The translations under genes were made by a program, and so were the position numbers. The notes under the pieces were generated by a model, which saw only the letters and a list, made by a program, of their open reading frames with translations, was not told the origin of the DNA and did not search any database. A stretch of 50,531 nucleotides of DNA from an uncultured Methanobrevibacter sp. (GTDB taxonomy: Archaea > Methanobacteriota > Methanobacteria > Methanobacteriales > Methanobacteriaceae): contig NZ_OMWA01000015.1 of NCBI RefSeq assembly GCF_900314615.1, positions 1 to 50,531 on the forward strand. The letters are read 5' to 3'. Position 1 is the stretch's first letter; the number at the start of each line of letters is the position of its first letter. Below, piece by piece: positions 41,800 to 50,510 of this stretch.

Positions 41800-42803
41800 T
41801 TAAAGAAGCTATTTTAAAAGTTTACAAACATGAAGATTTAACTTATGATGAAGCATACCAGACTATGGATGAAATCATGAGTGGTGAAGCAAGTGAAGTC
41901 CAGATGAGTGCATATCTCACTGCAATGTCTATGAAAGGCGAAACAATTGATGAAATCACTGCATCAGCCGAAGCGATGAGGGCTCACTGTGTAAGATTGC
42001 TGAACGATAAGGAAGTTTTGGAAATCGTCGGTACAGGCGGTGACGGTTCAAATACATTCAATATCTCAACAACTTCATCCATTGTAATATCTGCTGCAGG
42101 AGTTCCTGTAGCCAAACACGGAAACAGGTCCGCTTCCAGTAAATGTGGTGCTGCAGATGTCTTGGAAGAGCTGGGGGTAAATATTTATATTGAGCCTGAA
42201 AAAAGTTTAAAATGTCTTAGGGAAATTAATTTATGTTTCTTATTTGCTCAGAATTATCATTTGTCAATGAAATATGTTGCAGGTGTGCGTAAAGAACTTT
42301 CAATCAGAACAATTTTCAATATTTTAGGGCCTCTGACAAGTCCCGCCGGTGCTTCAATGGAAGTGCTGGGAGTCTATGAAAAAGATCTTGTAGAGCCTTT
42401 AACTGATGTTTTAAAGAATTTGGGAGTTAAATCTGCATTGACAGTTTACGGCGTTGACGGCATGGATGAAATTTCTGTCAGTGACAAAACATTTGTCTGT
42501 GAACTTAAAGACGGCAAAACAATGTCATATGAAATTTCACCTGAATATTTCGGCATGGAAAAGGCCTCCAAAGAGGATTTGGTTGGCGGTGATGCAAAAG
42601 TCAATGCTGAAATTACCCGTTCCATTTTAAATGGGGAAAAAGGTCCAAAAAGAAATGCTGTTCTATTGAATTCAGCAGCAGGCCTTTATGTTGCAGGAAA
42701 AGTCGAATCCCTGCGTGAAGGTGTTGCATTGGCAGAAGAAATTATTGATTCTGGAAAGGCATTAAAGCAGCTTGAAAGATTTATTGAATGTACAAACAGA
42801 TGA
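41796..42803 (+). CDS. trpD: Anthranilate phosphoribosyltransferase
   Basis: This 335-residue enzyme joins anthranilate to PRPP. The phosphoribosyl-binding loop EIVGTGGDGSNTFNIST, the anthranilate region KHGNRSASSKCGAADVLEELG and the metal-binding DGMDEIS are intact. Its position after trpG differs from the trpEGCFBAD order of Methanothermobacter, where trpD is last. A 4-bp overlap with trpC (ATG 42800, TGA 42801-42803) continues the chain of coupled genes. Confidence 0.94.
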   Translation: MIKEAILKVYKHEDLTYDEAYQTMDEIMSGEASEVQMSAYLTAMSMKGETIDEITASAEAMRAHCVRLLNDKEVLEIVGTGGDGSNTFNISTTSSIVISAAGVPVAKHGNRSASSKCGAADVLEELGVNIYIEPEKSLKCLREINLCFLFAQNYHLSMKYVAGVRKELSIRTIFNILGPLTSPAGASMEVLGVYEKDLVEPLTDVLKNLGVKSALTVYGVDGMDEISVSDKTFVCELKDGKTMSYEISPEYFGMEKASKEDLVGGDAKVNAEITRSILNGEKGPKRNAVLLNSAAGLYVAGKVESLREGVALAEEIIDSGKALKQLERFIECTNR

Positions 42804-43585
42804 TTGACATGTTGGATGAAATAGTTGAAAAAACAAAAGAAAGATTAGTGGAATCAAAGAAAAACAAGTCATTGGATGATCTTAAGGATGAAGTCGCTAA
42901 AATGAACATCACCCAGGATTTTCCGTTTAAAGAGGCTTTAAGCGGTGATGAAATATCAATAATTGCAGAAGTCAAAAGGGCATCACCCTCAAAGGGCATG
43001 ATTGCTGAGGATTTTGATTATGTTTTCATTGCAAAAGATTATGAGGATGCAGGTGCATCTGCAATTTCCGTTTTAACAGAACCTTACTTTTTCAAGGGAT
43101 CCAACGATTACCTTAAAGAAATTTCCGAGAATGTTTCAATCCCGATTTTAAGAAAGGATTTCATCATTGATGAATATATGATTTGGGAAGCTAAAGCTAT
43201 AGGTGCTTCTGCAGTATTGCTGATTGTTTCTATTTTGTCCATTGTAGAGTTAAAGAAATTTTTGGATTTGGCTCATGATTTGGGTCTTTCCGCTATTGTT
43301 GAGGCACATGACGGCAATGAGATTAGAACTGCACTTAATGTAGGGGCTGAAATAATCGGTGTCAACAACAGGGATCTGACAGATTTCAGCGTAGACATTG
43401 AAAATAGTATAAGTCTACGTAGATGTGTCAGTGGTGATGTAGTGTTTATTTCTGAAAGTGGCATTAAAACACCTGAAGATGTAAGGAGATTAAAAGAAAA
43501 TGATGTCGATGCAGTTTTAATAGGCGAAACTTTAATGAAATGTGATGATAAAAAAGCTATGATTTCGGAGTTCAAAAATGCCTAA
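42800..43585 (+). CDS. trpC: Indole-3-glycerol phosphate synthase
   Basis: This 261-residue TIM-barrel enzyme cyclises carboxyphenylaminodeoxyribulose phosphate. Conserved parts are IIAEVKRASPSKGMIAED, ISVLTEPYFFKGS, LRKDFIIDEYMIWEAKAIGASAVLLI and VEAHDGNEI, GVNNRDL and FISESGIKTPEDV. The ATG at 42800 makes the ATGA overlap with trpD and is preferred over the ATG at 42788 four codons earlier. It ends eight bases into trpF. Confidence 0.93.
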   Translation: MIDMLDEIVEKTKERLVESKKNKSLDDLKDEVAKMNITQDFPFKEALSGDEISIIAEVKRASPSKGMIAEDFDYVFIAKDYEDAGASAISVLTEPYFFKGSNDYLKEISENVSIPILRKDFIIDEYMIWEAKAIGASAVLLIVSILSIVELKKFLDLAHDLGLSAIVEAHDGNEIRTALNVGAEIIGVNNRDLTDFSVDIENSISLRRCVSGDVVFISESGIKTPEDVRRLKENDVDAVLIGETLMKCDDKKAMISEFKNA

Positions 43586-44177
43586 AATCAAAATCTGCGG
43601 ATTAAGACGTTTGAAAGATATTGAAATAGTAAACAGATATAAGCCGGATTATATAGGATTTGTATTTGCCAATTCCAAAAGACAGGTTTCACATGAGCTT
43701 GCAATACAAATGAAAGATAATTTAGATGATAACATTATTTCTGTTGGTGTTTTTGTTGACGCAGAGCTTGATGAAATATTGACATTATTCAATAAGGGAA
43801 TTATAGAAATTGCTCAACTTCACGGCGATGAAAGTGAAGATTATATTAATAATTTAAAAGAAAAAACTAATAATGAACTAAAAATTATCAATGCTGTTGA
43901 AATGTCACAGGATACAGACTTATTGATGCATGATAAATCTCAGGCTGATTATCTTCTGCTGGATAGTGGGAAAGGCAGTGGTAAAACATTCGACTGGCAG
44001 CTGATTAGAAAAGATTTAACTAAAAAGTTCTTTTTAGCAGGTGGAATCGACAGCAGCAATGTCAGACAGGCTGTTGAGCAGTTTAATCCCTATGCTATAG
44101 ATTTAAGTTCAAGTTTAGAAATTGACGGTTATAAAGATGAAAATAAAATTAAAGAAATCATGGAGGCTATAAAGTGA
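43578..44177 (+). CDS. trpF: Phosphoribosylanthranilate isomerase
   Basis: This 199-residue TIM-barrel enzyme converts phosphoribosylanthranilate to the ketose. The catalytic Cys and Asp are visible in KICGLRRLKDI and LLDSGKGSGKTFDW; VGVFVDAELDEI, AQLHGDESEDYI and LAGGIDSSNV are also typical. The enzyme is separate from TrpC, which is usual in archaea. It overlaps trpC by eight bases and trpB by four (GTGA). Confidence 0.93.
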   Translation: MPKIKICGLRRLKDIEIVNRYKPDYIGFVFANSKRQVSHELAIQMKDNLDDNIISVGVFVDAELDEILTLFNKGIIEIAQLHGDESEDYINNLKEKTNNELKIINAVEMSQDTDLLMHDKSQADYLLLDSGKGSGKTFDWQLIRKDLTKKFFLAGGIDSSNVRQAVEQFNPYAIDLSSSLEIDGYKDENKIKEIMEAIK

Positions 44178-45358
44178 ATAAAGGACGATATGGCGATTAT
44201 GGAGGTCAGTACATATCTGAAACATTAATGAATGAGCTGCTGTATCTGGAGGAGCAGTACAATCATTACATGAATGATCCCGATTTTGTAAATGAACTGA
44301 ATGATTTGCTAAAAGAATATGCGGGAAGACCTTCCTTATTGTATTATGCTAAAAGAATGACAGAAGACCTTGGCGGTGCAAAAATCTATTTAAAACGTGA
44401 AGATTTAAACCACACAGGCGCTCATAAAATCAACAATGTTTTAGGGCAGGTTTTACTTGCTAAAAAAATGGGTAAAACAAGAGTTATTGCAGAAACCGGT
44501 GCGGGTCAGCATGGGGTTGCAACAGCTACTGCAGCTGCACTTTTGGATATGGAATGTGAAGTGTTCATGGGTGAAGTTGATACCAAAAGACAGGCATTGA
44601 ATGTTTACAGGATGGAACTCTTGGGTGCAAAGGTTCACTCCGTCAAATCAGGAACAAAAACCTTGAAAGATGCTGTCAATGATGCATTCAGAGACTGGAT
44701 TGCAAGAGTTCATGATACTAATTATGTAATAGGTTCAACAATGGGACCTCATCCTTTCCCAATGATGGTCCGTGATTTCCAGTCAGTAATCAGTGCTGAA
44801 GCAAGAGAGCAGTTTTTGGAAAAAGAGGGAAGACTTCCGACAGCTGTTGTTGCATGTGTCGGTGGAGGAAGTAACGCAATGGGTGCATTTTACAATTTCA
44901 TCGATGATGAGGAGGTCAGGCTGATTGGATGTGAAGCCGGCGGAAAAGGGGTTGACACTCCGTATAATGCAGCTGCTTTAACAAAAGGTAAAATTGGAAT
45001 ATTTCATGGTATGAAATCATTTTTCAATCAGGGAGACTACGGCCAGATTGCTCCGGTTTATTCAGTATCAGCAGGCCTTGACTATCCTGGTGTAGGGCCT
45101 GAACATGCTTATTTAAGAGATATCGGCAGAGCTGAATATGTTCCTGTAAATGATGAGGAAGCGGTTGAAGCATTTGAATATCTCTCAAGGACTGAAGGAA
45201 TTATTCCGGCTATTGAAAGTGCTCATGCAGTTGCCCATGCAATGAAAATAGCGCCGACAATGGATAAGGATGATATAATAATGATTTGTCTTTCAGGAAG
45301 AGGAGATAAGGATGTCAGATCAATTGCAGAATACAGGGGAGTTGAGTTAGATGAGTAG
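44174..45358 (+). CDS. trpB: Tryptophan synthase beta chain
   Basis: This 394-residue PLP enzyme joins indole and serine. The Schiff-base Lys85 is in HTGAHKINN, the catalytic Glu region is AETGAGQHGVATATAAA, and the PLP phosphate loop is GGGSNAMGAFY. It is the TrpB1 type found with trpA. The start is GTG at 44174, overlapping the trpF TGA, with GGAGG upstream. It overlaps trpA by eight bases. Confidence 0.95.
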   Translation: MNKGRYGDYGGQYISETLMNELLYLEEQYNHYMNDPDFVNELNDLLKEYAGRPSLLYYAKRMTEDLGGAKIYLKREDLNHTGAHKINNVLGQVLLAKKMGKTRVIAETGAGQHGVATATAAALLDMECEVFMGEVDTKRQALNVYRMELLGAKVHSVKSGTKTLKDAVNDAFRDWIARVHDTNYVIGSTMGPHPFPMMVRDFQSVISAEAREQFLEKEGRLPTAVVACVGGGSNAMGAFYNFIDDEEVRLIGCEAGGKGVDTPYNAAALTKGKIGIFHGMKSFFNQGDYGQIAPVYSVSAGLDYPGVGPEHAYLRDIGRAEYVPVNDEEAVEAFEYLSRTEGIIPAIESAHAVAHAMKIAPTMDKDDIIMICLSGRGDKDVRSIAEYRGVELDE

Positions 45359-46124
45359 AATTCCAAACGCTTTTAAAAACGGAAAAGCATTTATAGGCTT
45401 TTTGACTGCAGGAGACCCGACAGTTGAAAAAACTGTAGAGTATATATTGGCAATGGTTGATGCCGGGTGTGATTTGGTAGAAATAGGTATTCCTTTTTCA
45501 GACCCTATGGCTGAAGGTGTTGTAATTCAGGACGCTAATGTCAGAGCATTGAAACACAATACTACAACAGATGATGTATTTGAAATTGTTCGTAAAGTCC
45601 GCCAAAAAACTGAAGTTCCAATAGTATTTTTAACTTATATCAATCCCGTTTTCTTTTATGGATATGAAGAGTTCTTTAAAAAATGTAATGAATTAGGCGT
45701 TGACGGAATCATATCTCCAGACCTGCCGTATGAAGAGAAAGGCGAAATTGCAGATATTGCACGTAAAAATGATGTTGATGTCATATCACTGATTGCACCT
45801 ACTTCAAAAGAAAGGATTCAGATGATAGCTAATGACGCAACCGGTTTCATGTATGTTGTATCCTCTTTAGGAGTTACCGGAATGCGTTCTGAGATTAAAA
45901 CTGATTTAAATGCTATTCTATCTGATATTCGTGATGTTTGTGATTTGCCTCTGGCAGTAGGTTTTGGAATAAACACTCCAGAACAGGCAACTGAAATAGG
46001 TAAAATTGCTGATGGTGTAATTGTCGGAAGTGCAATTGTCAAAATAATCGAAGAATACGGTGAAAATGCTGAAAAACCTCTAAAAGAATATGTTTCCAGC
46101 ATGAAAAAAGCGGCAAATGAATAA
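45351..46124 (+). CDS. trpA: Tryptophan synthase alpha chain
   Basis: This 257-residue TIM barrel cleaves indole-3-glycerol phosphate and passes indole to TrpB. LVEIGIPFSDPMAEGVVIQDA holds the catalytic Glu and Asp, with SPDLPYEE, VSSLGVTGMRSE (phosphate loop), GFGINTPEQ and DGVIVGSAIV. It is the last gene of the operon; the following 69 bp hold the PCNA promoter, with no clear terminator hairpin seen. Confidence 0.95.
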   Translation: MSRIPNAFKNGKAFIGFLTAGDPTVEKTVEYILAMVDAGCDLVEIGIPFSDPMAEGVVIQDANVRALKHNTTTDDVFEIVRKVRQKTEVPIVFLTYINPVFFYGYEEFFKKCNELGVDGIISPDLPYEEKGEIADIARKNDVDVISLIAPTSKERIQMIANDATGFMYVVSSLGVTGMRSEIKTDLNAILSDIRDVCDLPLAVGFGINTPEQATEIGKIADGVIVGSAIVKIIEEYGENAEKPLKEYVSSMKKAANE

Positions 46125-46193
46125 TCTAATAAAAGATAAATTTATAATATATAAAAAATAAATATTAATACATTACTAATTAGAGGATTATTT

Positions 46194-46928
46194 ATGTTTA
46201 AAGCAGAATTAAGTGATTCTAACATATTAAAAACCAGTTTTGATGCTATTTCATCAATTGTTGATGAAGTACAAATTCAAACTGACAGTGAGGGCATGAG
46301 ATTAGATGCCTTAGACCGTAGTCACATAACTTTCGTTCATTTAGAGCTTAAATCAAGTTTATTCGATGAATATATTTGTGACGTTCCTGAAAAAATTAAT
46401 ATTGATACTGATGAATTCATGAGAGTTTTAAAACGTGCAAAATCTCAGGACAGAGTTTTAATGTCTGTTGATGAAGGTAATTTCATTATTACTTTTGAAG
46501 GAGATGCAACAAGAACTTTCAAAATAAGATTAATTGATATGGAATATGATAACCCTGTTCCACCTCAAATTGATCACCCAACATCATTTAAAGTACGTTT
46601 CTCTATCTTAAAAGACTGTATCAACGATATTGATATCTTTTCAGATAAAATCGCTTTCCAGGTTGATGAAGATTACTTTATCGCATCAGCTGATGGTGAA
46701 TTTGGTGATGCTAGTATCAAATATCTCCATGGTGAGAATATCTCAGAACATGCAAAATCTTTATTCTCATTGGATAAAATCAGAGAAATGCTTAAAGCAG
46801 ATAAATTTTCAGAGGAAGCTGAAATCGGCTTAGGTACTGACATGCCATTAAGTTTAACCCTTAATATGGTTACTGGCGATGGTAAACTAAGTTTCTTGCT
46901 TGCTCCTAGATTAGAAACAGATGAATAA
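46194..46928 (+). CDS. pcn: DNA polymerase sliding clamp (PCNA)
   Basis: This 244-residue sliding clamp encircles DNA and tethers polymerase, ligase and nucleases. It shows the N-terminal FKAELSDSNILKTSFDAISSIV, the MRLDALDRSHITFVHLEL region and the interdomain connecting loop around MEYDNPVPPQIDHP. The C-terminal end (GKLSFLLAPRLE) is the strand that contacts PIP-box partners. A TATA-like TTTATAATATATAAA precedes it. It starts the replication/translation cluster common in archaea. Confidence 0.94.
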   Translation: MFKAELSDSNILKTSFDAISSIVDEVQIQTDSEGMRLDALDRSHITFVHLELKSSLFDEYICDVPEKINIDTDEFMRVLKRAKSQDRVLMSVDEGNFIITFEGDATRTFKIRLIDMEYDNPVPPQIDHPTSFKVRFSILKDCINDIDIFSDKIAFQVDEDYFIASADGEFGDASIKYLHGENISEHAKSLFSLDKIREMLKADKFSEEAEIGLGTDMPLSLTLNMVTGDGKLSFLLAPRLETDE

Positions 46929-46987
46929 TTTTTTTTCATTTGTTTATCCTTTTTTTATTTTAAACACTACATTAGAGATGATATTAA

Positions 46988-47893
46988 GTGGATGAATTCT
47001 ATCAAGTTTTACGTAAAGTTCAGAAGAAAGAACGTAATAATGGTACATTAGCTCGTGTAGAAGAAACTTTTTACAACGATATTCACGAGTATTTAAATGG
47101 ATTAAGAAAACAGGCCATTGAAGATCCATTCTCTAATGCTCACGGTACTCTTAAACAGGCTCAGATTATTGCTACAGAGATTTGTGAAAGGCGTGAGAAA
47201 AAAATCAGCGAAGCCGCTGTAATCAATATTCATCGCTCATACCATCTTTTCACAGGAAAACCAAAATTTGATCTGGTTGATACAACTCCGCTGAATTTAA
47301 CTCCTGAAGAAGAAAAGTTTTACTACTCCTTATTGGATACTTTAAAAACTCATAGGGGAAACATTTCTTTGGATAAACTGTCAGATGATGACGATTCAGA
47401 AAAAACAACTGTTATAAATCCGGTTGGAACTCAAAGCACTACTTTGGATACTCCTAAAGAAACTCCAAAAGAAATTCCTAAAGAGACTCCTAAAAATGAT
47501 GATGAAGTTTTAAACAGGCTTGATGAAATCAGCAAAGCCAAACCTATCGTCGGCGAGAAAAGAGAACCTATTGAAAAGCAGATTATCAAATCACAGCAAA
47601 AACGTGCTGAAGCTGAAAGGCCTCAGGTGAAACCTAAAAAGCCTATTGAAGAGAATCTTGAAGAAAATCCTAACGCAGTCGAAGAAACCGATGAATTTTA
47701 TGATTTGGAATCTCAAAAAATTGCAAAGGATACCGAACTGGTAACAATGCTTGTTTTTGATGATATTGATGCTATAATGGGTGTTGATGAAAAGGTATAC
47801 GGTCCATTCAGACCACAGGATCTGGTAACTTTACCTATGGTCAATGCAAAAATATTTTTCAAAAATCGCAAAGGTCGCCAGGTAAAAATCTAA
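46988..47893 (+). CDS. GINS complex subunit Gins51
   Basis: The 301-residue protein is an archaeal GINS subunit of the 51 type, acting with MCM and RecJ-like/Cdc45 protein at the replication fork. The helical A domain is at the N-terminus (about 1-115, with YNDIHEYLNGLRKQA and KISEAAVINIHRSYHL). The small B domain is at the C-terminus (LVTMLVFDDIDAIMGVDEKVYGPF and DLVTLPMVNAKIFF, about 250-301). Between them lies a long low-complexity linker with ETPKEIPKETPK repeats. The GTG start at 46988 follows GAGATGATATTAA. Its position between PCNA and L44e is the usual archaeal one. Confidence 0.88.
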   Translation: MDEFYQVLRKVQKKERNNGTLARVEETFYNDIHEYLNGLRKQAIEDPFSNAHGTLKQAQIIATEICERREKKISEAAVINIHRSYHLFTGKPKFDLVDTTPLNLTPEEEKFYYSLLDTLKTHRGNISLDKLSDDDDSEKTTVINPVGTQSTTLDTPKETPKEIPKETPKNDDEVLNRLDEISKAKPIVGEKREPIEKQIIKSQQKRAEAERPQVKPKKPIEENLEENPNAVEETDEFYDLESQKIAKDTELVTMLVFDDIDAIMGVDEKVYGPFRPQDLVTLPMVNAKIFFKNRKGRQVKI

Positions 47894-48096
47894 TTTTCCA
47901 TTAACTTTATATAACTTATAAAACAGAAATAGTTGCATATCTATTTGTGATACTAAAAAATTATATTTTATATAATTTGGATTTCTGCTGTCTGTAGACT
48001 TGATGCGTTACAATGCAGTTTTGATCTCTAATATTTTTTGATTTAAACTTAGTTTAGATAAATTTATGAATAGATTTCCAATGATTTATTAATTAA

Positions 48097-48123
48097 ACAC
48101 CTAATGGTGTATTAAACGGTGAA
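48097..48123 (+). promoter_or_regulatory. Small leader hairpin and ribosome site of rpl44e
   Basis: ACACC (48097-48101) and GGTGT (48106-48110) form a 5-bp stem with TAAT loop, nine bases before the GGTGA ribosome site. The 47894-48126 spacer also has two TATA-like elements (about 47965-47978 and 48058-48068) and no other feature I can name; the hairpin could be a ribosomal-protein autoregulatory site. Confidence 0.25.
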
Positions 48124-48126
48124 AAA

Positions 48127-48405
48127 ATGAAAATACCAAAAGAAAAAAGAACATACTGTCCTCATTGTAAAAAACACACAATGCATGAAGTTCACACTGC
48201 TAAAAAAAGAAAAGCTAGTGAGTTAACCTGGGGACAAAGACAATTCAGACGTGTAACTGCTGGTTACAGAGGTTACCCAAGGCCTTTACCTGCTGGAAAC
48301 AAACCAGTTAAAAAATTAGACTTAAGACTTAAATGCAAAGAATGTGGAAAATCTCACATTAAACAATCTTTCAGAACAGGAAAACCTGAATTTGTAGCAA
48401 AATAG
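48127..48405 (+). CDS. rpl44e: 50S ribosomal protein L44e
   Basis: This 92-residue basic zinc-binding ribosomal protein of the large subunit (eL42) has four zinc cysteines, Cys11/Cys14 (TYCPHCKK) and Cys70/Cys73 (LKCKECGK). The conserved GQRQFRRVTAGYRGYPRPLP loop near the tRNA E-site is present. The ATG has GGTGA upstream. It heads rpl44e-rps27e-aIF2alpha-nop10, a standard archaeal translation operon. Confidence 0.95.
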   Translation: MKIPKEKRTYCPHCKKHTMHEVHTAKKRKASELTWGQRQFRRVTAGYRGYPRPLPAGNKPVKKLDLRLKCKECGKSHIKQSFRTGKPEFVAK

Positions 48406-48414
48406 GTGATTAAC

Positions 48415-48594
48415 ATGGTTAGTAAAGGTAGAGGAAACTTTTTAAAAGTTAAATGTTTAGATTGTGACAATGAGCAAGTAATTTTCGACCGTGCAGCATC
48501 AGACGTAAAATGTATTATTTGTGGTAAAACACTCGTTAAATCCCGTGGTGCTAAAGCTAAAATTACTGCACACATCGAAAAAGTTTTAAACTAG
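48415..48594 (+). CDS. rps27e: 30S ribosomal protein S27e
   Basis: This 59-residue zinc-ribbon protein of the small subunit has zinc ligands Cys14/Cys17 (VKCLDCDNEQ) and Cys33/Cys36 (VKCIICGKTL). The ATG at 48415 is chosen over the frame opening at 48406, because AGGTGA lies just upstream of it. It starts nine bases after the rpl44e stop. Confidence 0.95.
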   Translation: MVSKGRGNFLKVKCLDCDNEQVIFDRAASDVKCIICGKTLVKSRGAKAKITAHIEKVLN

Positions 48595-48658
48595 ATTTCT
48601 AGTTTTTAACTTATTTTTTACTATTTTTATATAATTTTTATTTAATGTTGGTGAGAGT

Positions 48659-49456
48659 ATGGTAAGAAAAAGTCAAGAATGGCCTGATGAAGGGGAACTT
48701 ATTGTAGGTACAGTCTACAAAGTTCTTAATTATGGGGCATTCGCTAAATTAGAAGAATATCAGGGCAAAGAAGCTTTTATTCATATTTCTGAAGTATCTT
48801 CTGGTTGGGTAAAAAATATCAGAGATCATGTAAGAGAAAACCAAAAAATTGTTTGCCGTGTTCTCCGTGTAAATCCTAAAAAAGGACATGTGGATGCTTC
48901 CTTAAAAAGAATCCGTGAAGATCAAAGAACTAAAAAAATCCAACATTGGAAAATCGAACAGAAAGCAGAAAAATTCCTGGAATTGGCTGCTAAATCCTTA
49001 GATAAAGATTTGGATACTGCTTATGATGAAGTAGGTTACGAACTTATGGACATCTTCGGTGATGTTTATGGTGCTTTTGAAACTGCTTCCGATGAAGGTG
49101 CTGAATCACTTACTGAAGAAGGAATCCCACAAGATTGGGCAGATGCTATTACTGAAGTAGCTAAAAAGAACATTACTCCTCCTGAAGTTCACATCAGCGG
49201 ATATGTTGATATTGAAACTTTTGTGCCTAATGGAGTTGAAATTATCATTTCTGCACTTAAGGCTGCTGAAGATAATGGAGATGAGGAAGAAGAGATTAAA
49301 GTCCAATGTGTAGGTGCACCAAGATATAGGATTACTGTAAAATCTACTGACTATTTATTAGCAGAAAAAGCATTAAAAGCTGCTGCTGATAGATGTATTG
49401 CAGTTGTTGAAGAATCTGACGGAAATGGTTCATTTTTAAGAGAATTGGATAATTAG
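48659..49456 (+). CDS. eif2a: Translation initiation factor aIF2 alpha subunit
   Basis: This 265-residue subunit of the archaeal initiator-tRNA carrier has an N-terminal S1/OB domain (about 1-85, with LIVGTVYKVLNYGAFAKLEEY and EAFIHISEVSSGWV), followed by a helical domain (EQKAEKFLELAAKSL) and a C-terminal alpha-beta domain that contacts aIF2-gamma (HISGYVDIETF, VGAPRYRITVKSTDY). Length and order match the archaeal family. Confidence 0.95.
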   Translation: MVRKSQEWPDEGELIVGTVYKVLNYGAFAKLEEYQGKEAFIHISEVSSGWVKNIRDHVRENQKIVCRVLRVNPKKGHVDASLKRIREDQRTKKIQHWKIEQKAEKFLELAAKSLDKDLDTAYDEVGYELMDIFGDVYGAFETASDEGAESLTEEGIPQDWADAITEVAKKNITPPEVHISGYVDIETFVPNGVEIIISALKAAEDNGDEEEEIKVQCVGAPRYRITVKSTDYLLAEKALKAAADRCIAVVEESDGNGSFLRELDN

Positions 49457-49462
49457 ATTCTT

Positions 49463-49630
49463 ATGAATATGAAAATGAATAAATGTCCTGAATGTGGCAT
49501 TTATACTTTAAAAGAAGCTTGCCCAAAATGCGGCGGCAAACTCAAAGTGATTTATCCTCCCAAATTTTCAGTTGAGGATAAGTATGGTAAATATAGACGT
49601 ATATTGAAAAAAGAGTCAATGAAGGAGTAA
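49463..49630 (+). CDS. nop10: Ribosome biogenesis protein Nop10 (H/ACA RNP)
   Basis: This 55-residue protein is too short for usual gene finders. It is a component of the H/ACA guide RNA complex that directs pseudouridylation, together with Cbf5, Gar1 and L7Ae. It has a zinc ribbon with Cys8/Cys11 (KCPECGIY) and Cys20/Cys23 (ACPKCGGK), followed by VIYPPKFSVEDKYGKYRR, the segment that wraps Cbf5. It starts seven bases after the aIF2-alpha stop; ATGs at 49469 and 49475 are alternatives. The GGAG just before its stop is the ribosome site of the next gene. Confidence 0.93.
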   Translation: MNMKMNKCPECGIYTLKEACPKCGGKLKVIYPPKFSVEDKYGKYRRILKKESMKE

Positions 49631-49636
49631 ATCCAT

Positions 49637-50407
49637 ATGGAAACTACAGAAATTACTGTCTTAGAGGATATTGAATTAGACAATCCTATATTTATTGAAG
49701 CATTACCTGGCTTAGGTCATGTTGGTAAATTAGCTGCTGATCATATGATTGATGAATTGGGAGCTACTAAATTTGCAGAAATTTATTCTCCAACTTTTCC
49801 GCCTCAAGTTCTTGTTAAGGACGAAGGTATTATTGAAAACATGTTCAATGAGTTATATTACCTGAGAGATGTCGGGGAAGATAATTTGGATTTAATTTTA
49901 CTTGTAGGTAATACACAATCATTATCTCCTGAAGGCCAATATCTGGTCTGTAAGGAAATTTTAGAGTTTGTAAAAGGCTACGACATTAATAGAATTTACA
50001 CACTTGGCGGAATGGTTACAGGACCGAATGTAGAAAATCCTAAAGTTTTCGGTGCCGCTACTGATGAAGCCTGCATTGAATTATTAAAAGAAGCAGGTGT
50101 TGAAATCAGAGCTAATGACGGTGGTATCGTCGGTGCTTCCGGATTATTTTTAGGTTTAGCAACCCGTCAGGGAATTCAGGGGTCTTGTCTAATGGGTGAA
50201 ACTCCAGGTTATTTCATCGATGCTCAAGCGGCAGAAGCGATATTACATAAATTAGCTCATTTGCTTAATTTTGAAATAAATGTTGATAAGCTTGAAGAAA
50301 GAGCTGAAGAAACCAGACAAATGATTGCTCAAGCTCAACAAATGGAACAGGATTTAATTAATAAAGCTAATGCCGGAAATGCAGATGATTTAAGATATAT
50401 TGGATAG
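49637..50407 (+). CDS. PAC2-family proteasome assembly chaperone-like protein
   Basis: This 256-residue protein is of the PAC2 (DUF75) family, whose members help assemble 20S proteasomes or form related complexes in archaea. Signatures are IFIEALPGLGHVGKLAADHMIDELG, FPPQVLVKDEG, LLVGNTQSLSPEGQY, TLGGMVTG and GIVGASGLFLGLA, and a helical C-terminal tail (AEETRQMIAQAQQMEQDLI). It is the last gene of the translation operon, six bases after nop10, a location it shares in many archaea. It is followed by a strong structured element at 50452. Confidence 0.88.
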   Translation: METTEITVLEDIELDNPIFIEALPGLGHVGKLAADHMIDELGATKFAEIYSPTFPPQVLVKDEGIIENMFNELYYLRDVGEDNLDLILLVGNTQSLSPEGQYLVCKEILEFVKGYDINRIYTLGGMVTGPNVENPKVFGAATDEACIELLKEAGVEIRANDGGIVGASGLFLGLATRQGIQGSCLMGETPGYFIDAQAAEAILHKLAHLLNFEINVDKLEERAEETRQMIAQAQQMEQDLINKANAGNADDLRYIG

Positions 50408-50451
50408 AATTCCAATATATAATTTTTTACTTTTTTTATCTTAATAATGCA

Positions 50452-50510
50452 AGAATACCACAACTTCTGTAAGTTGTGGATGAATTGTAAGTTGGGTATT
50501 CTATTTTTTT
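50452..50510 (+). terminator. Nested hairpin with T-run after the PAC2 gene
   Basis: AGAATACC (50452-50459) pairs with GGTATTCT (50495-50502). Inside, CCACAACTT (50458-50466) pairs with AAGTTGTGG (50471-50479) with loop CTGT, and TGTAAGTTG is repeated at 50468-50476 and 50486-50494. A T7 run (50504-50510) follows. It most simply works as a terminator; the shape also resembles the right end of an IS200/IS605-type element, but no transposase gene is present. Confidence 0.5.

Noticed and set aside
47980..48040. C/D-box guide RNA upstream of rpl44e
   Set aside because: A weak TTGATGC could pass as a C box, but no D box or complementary guide element could be found.
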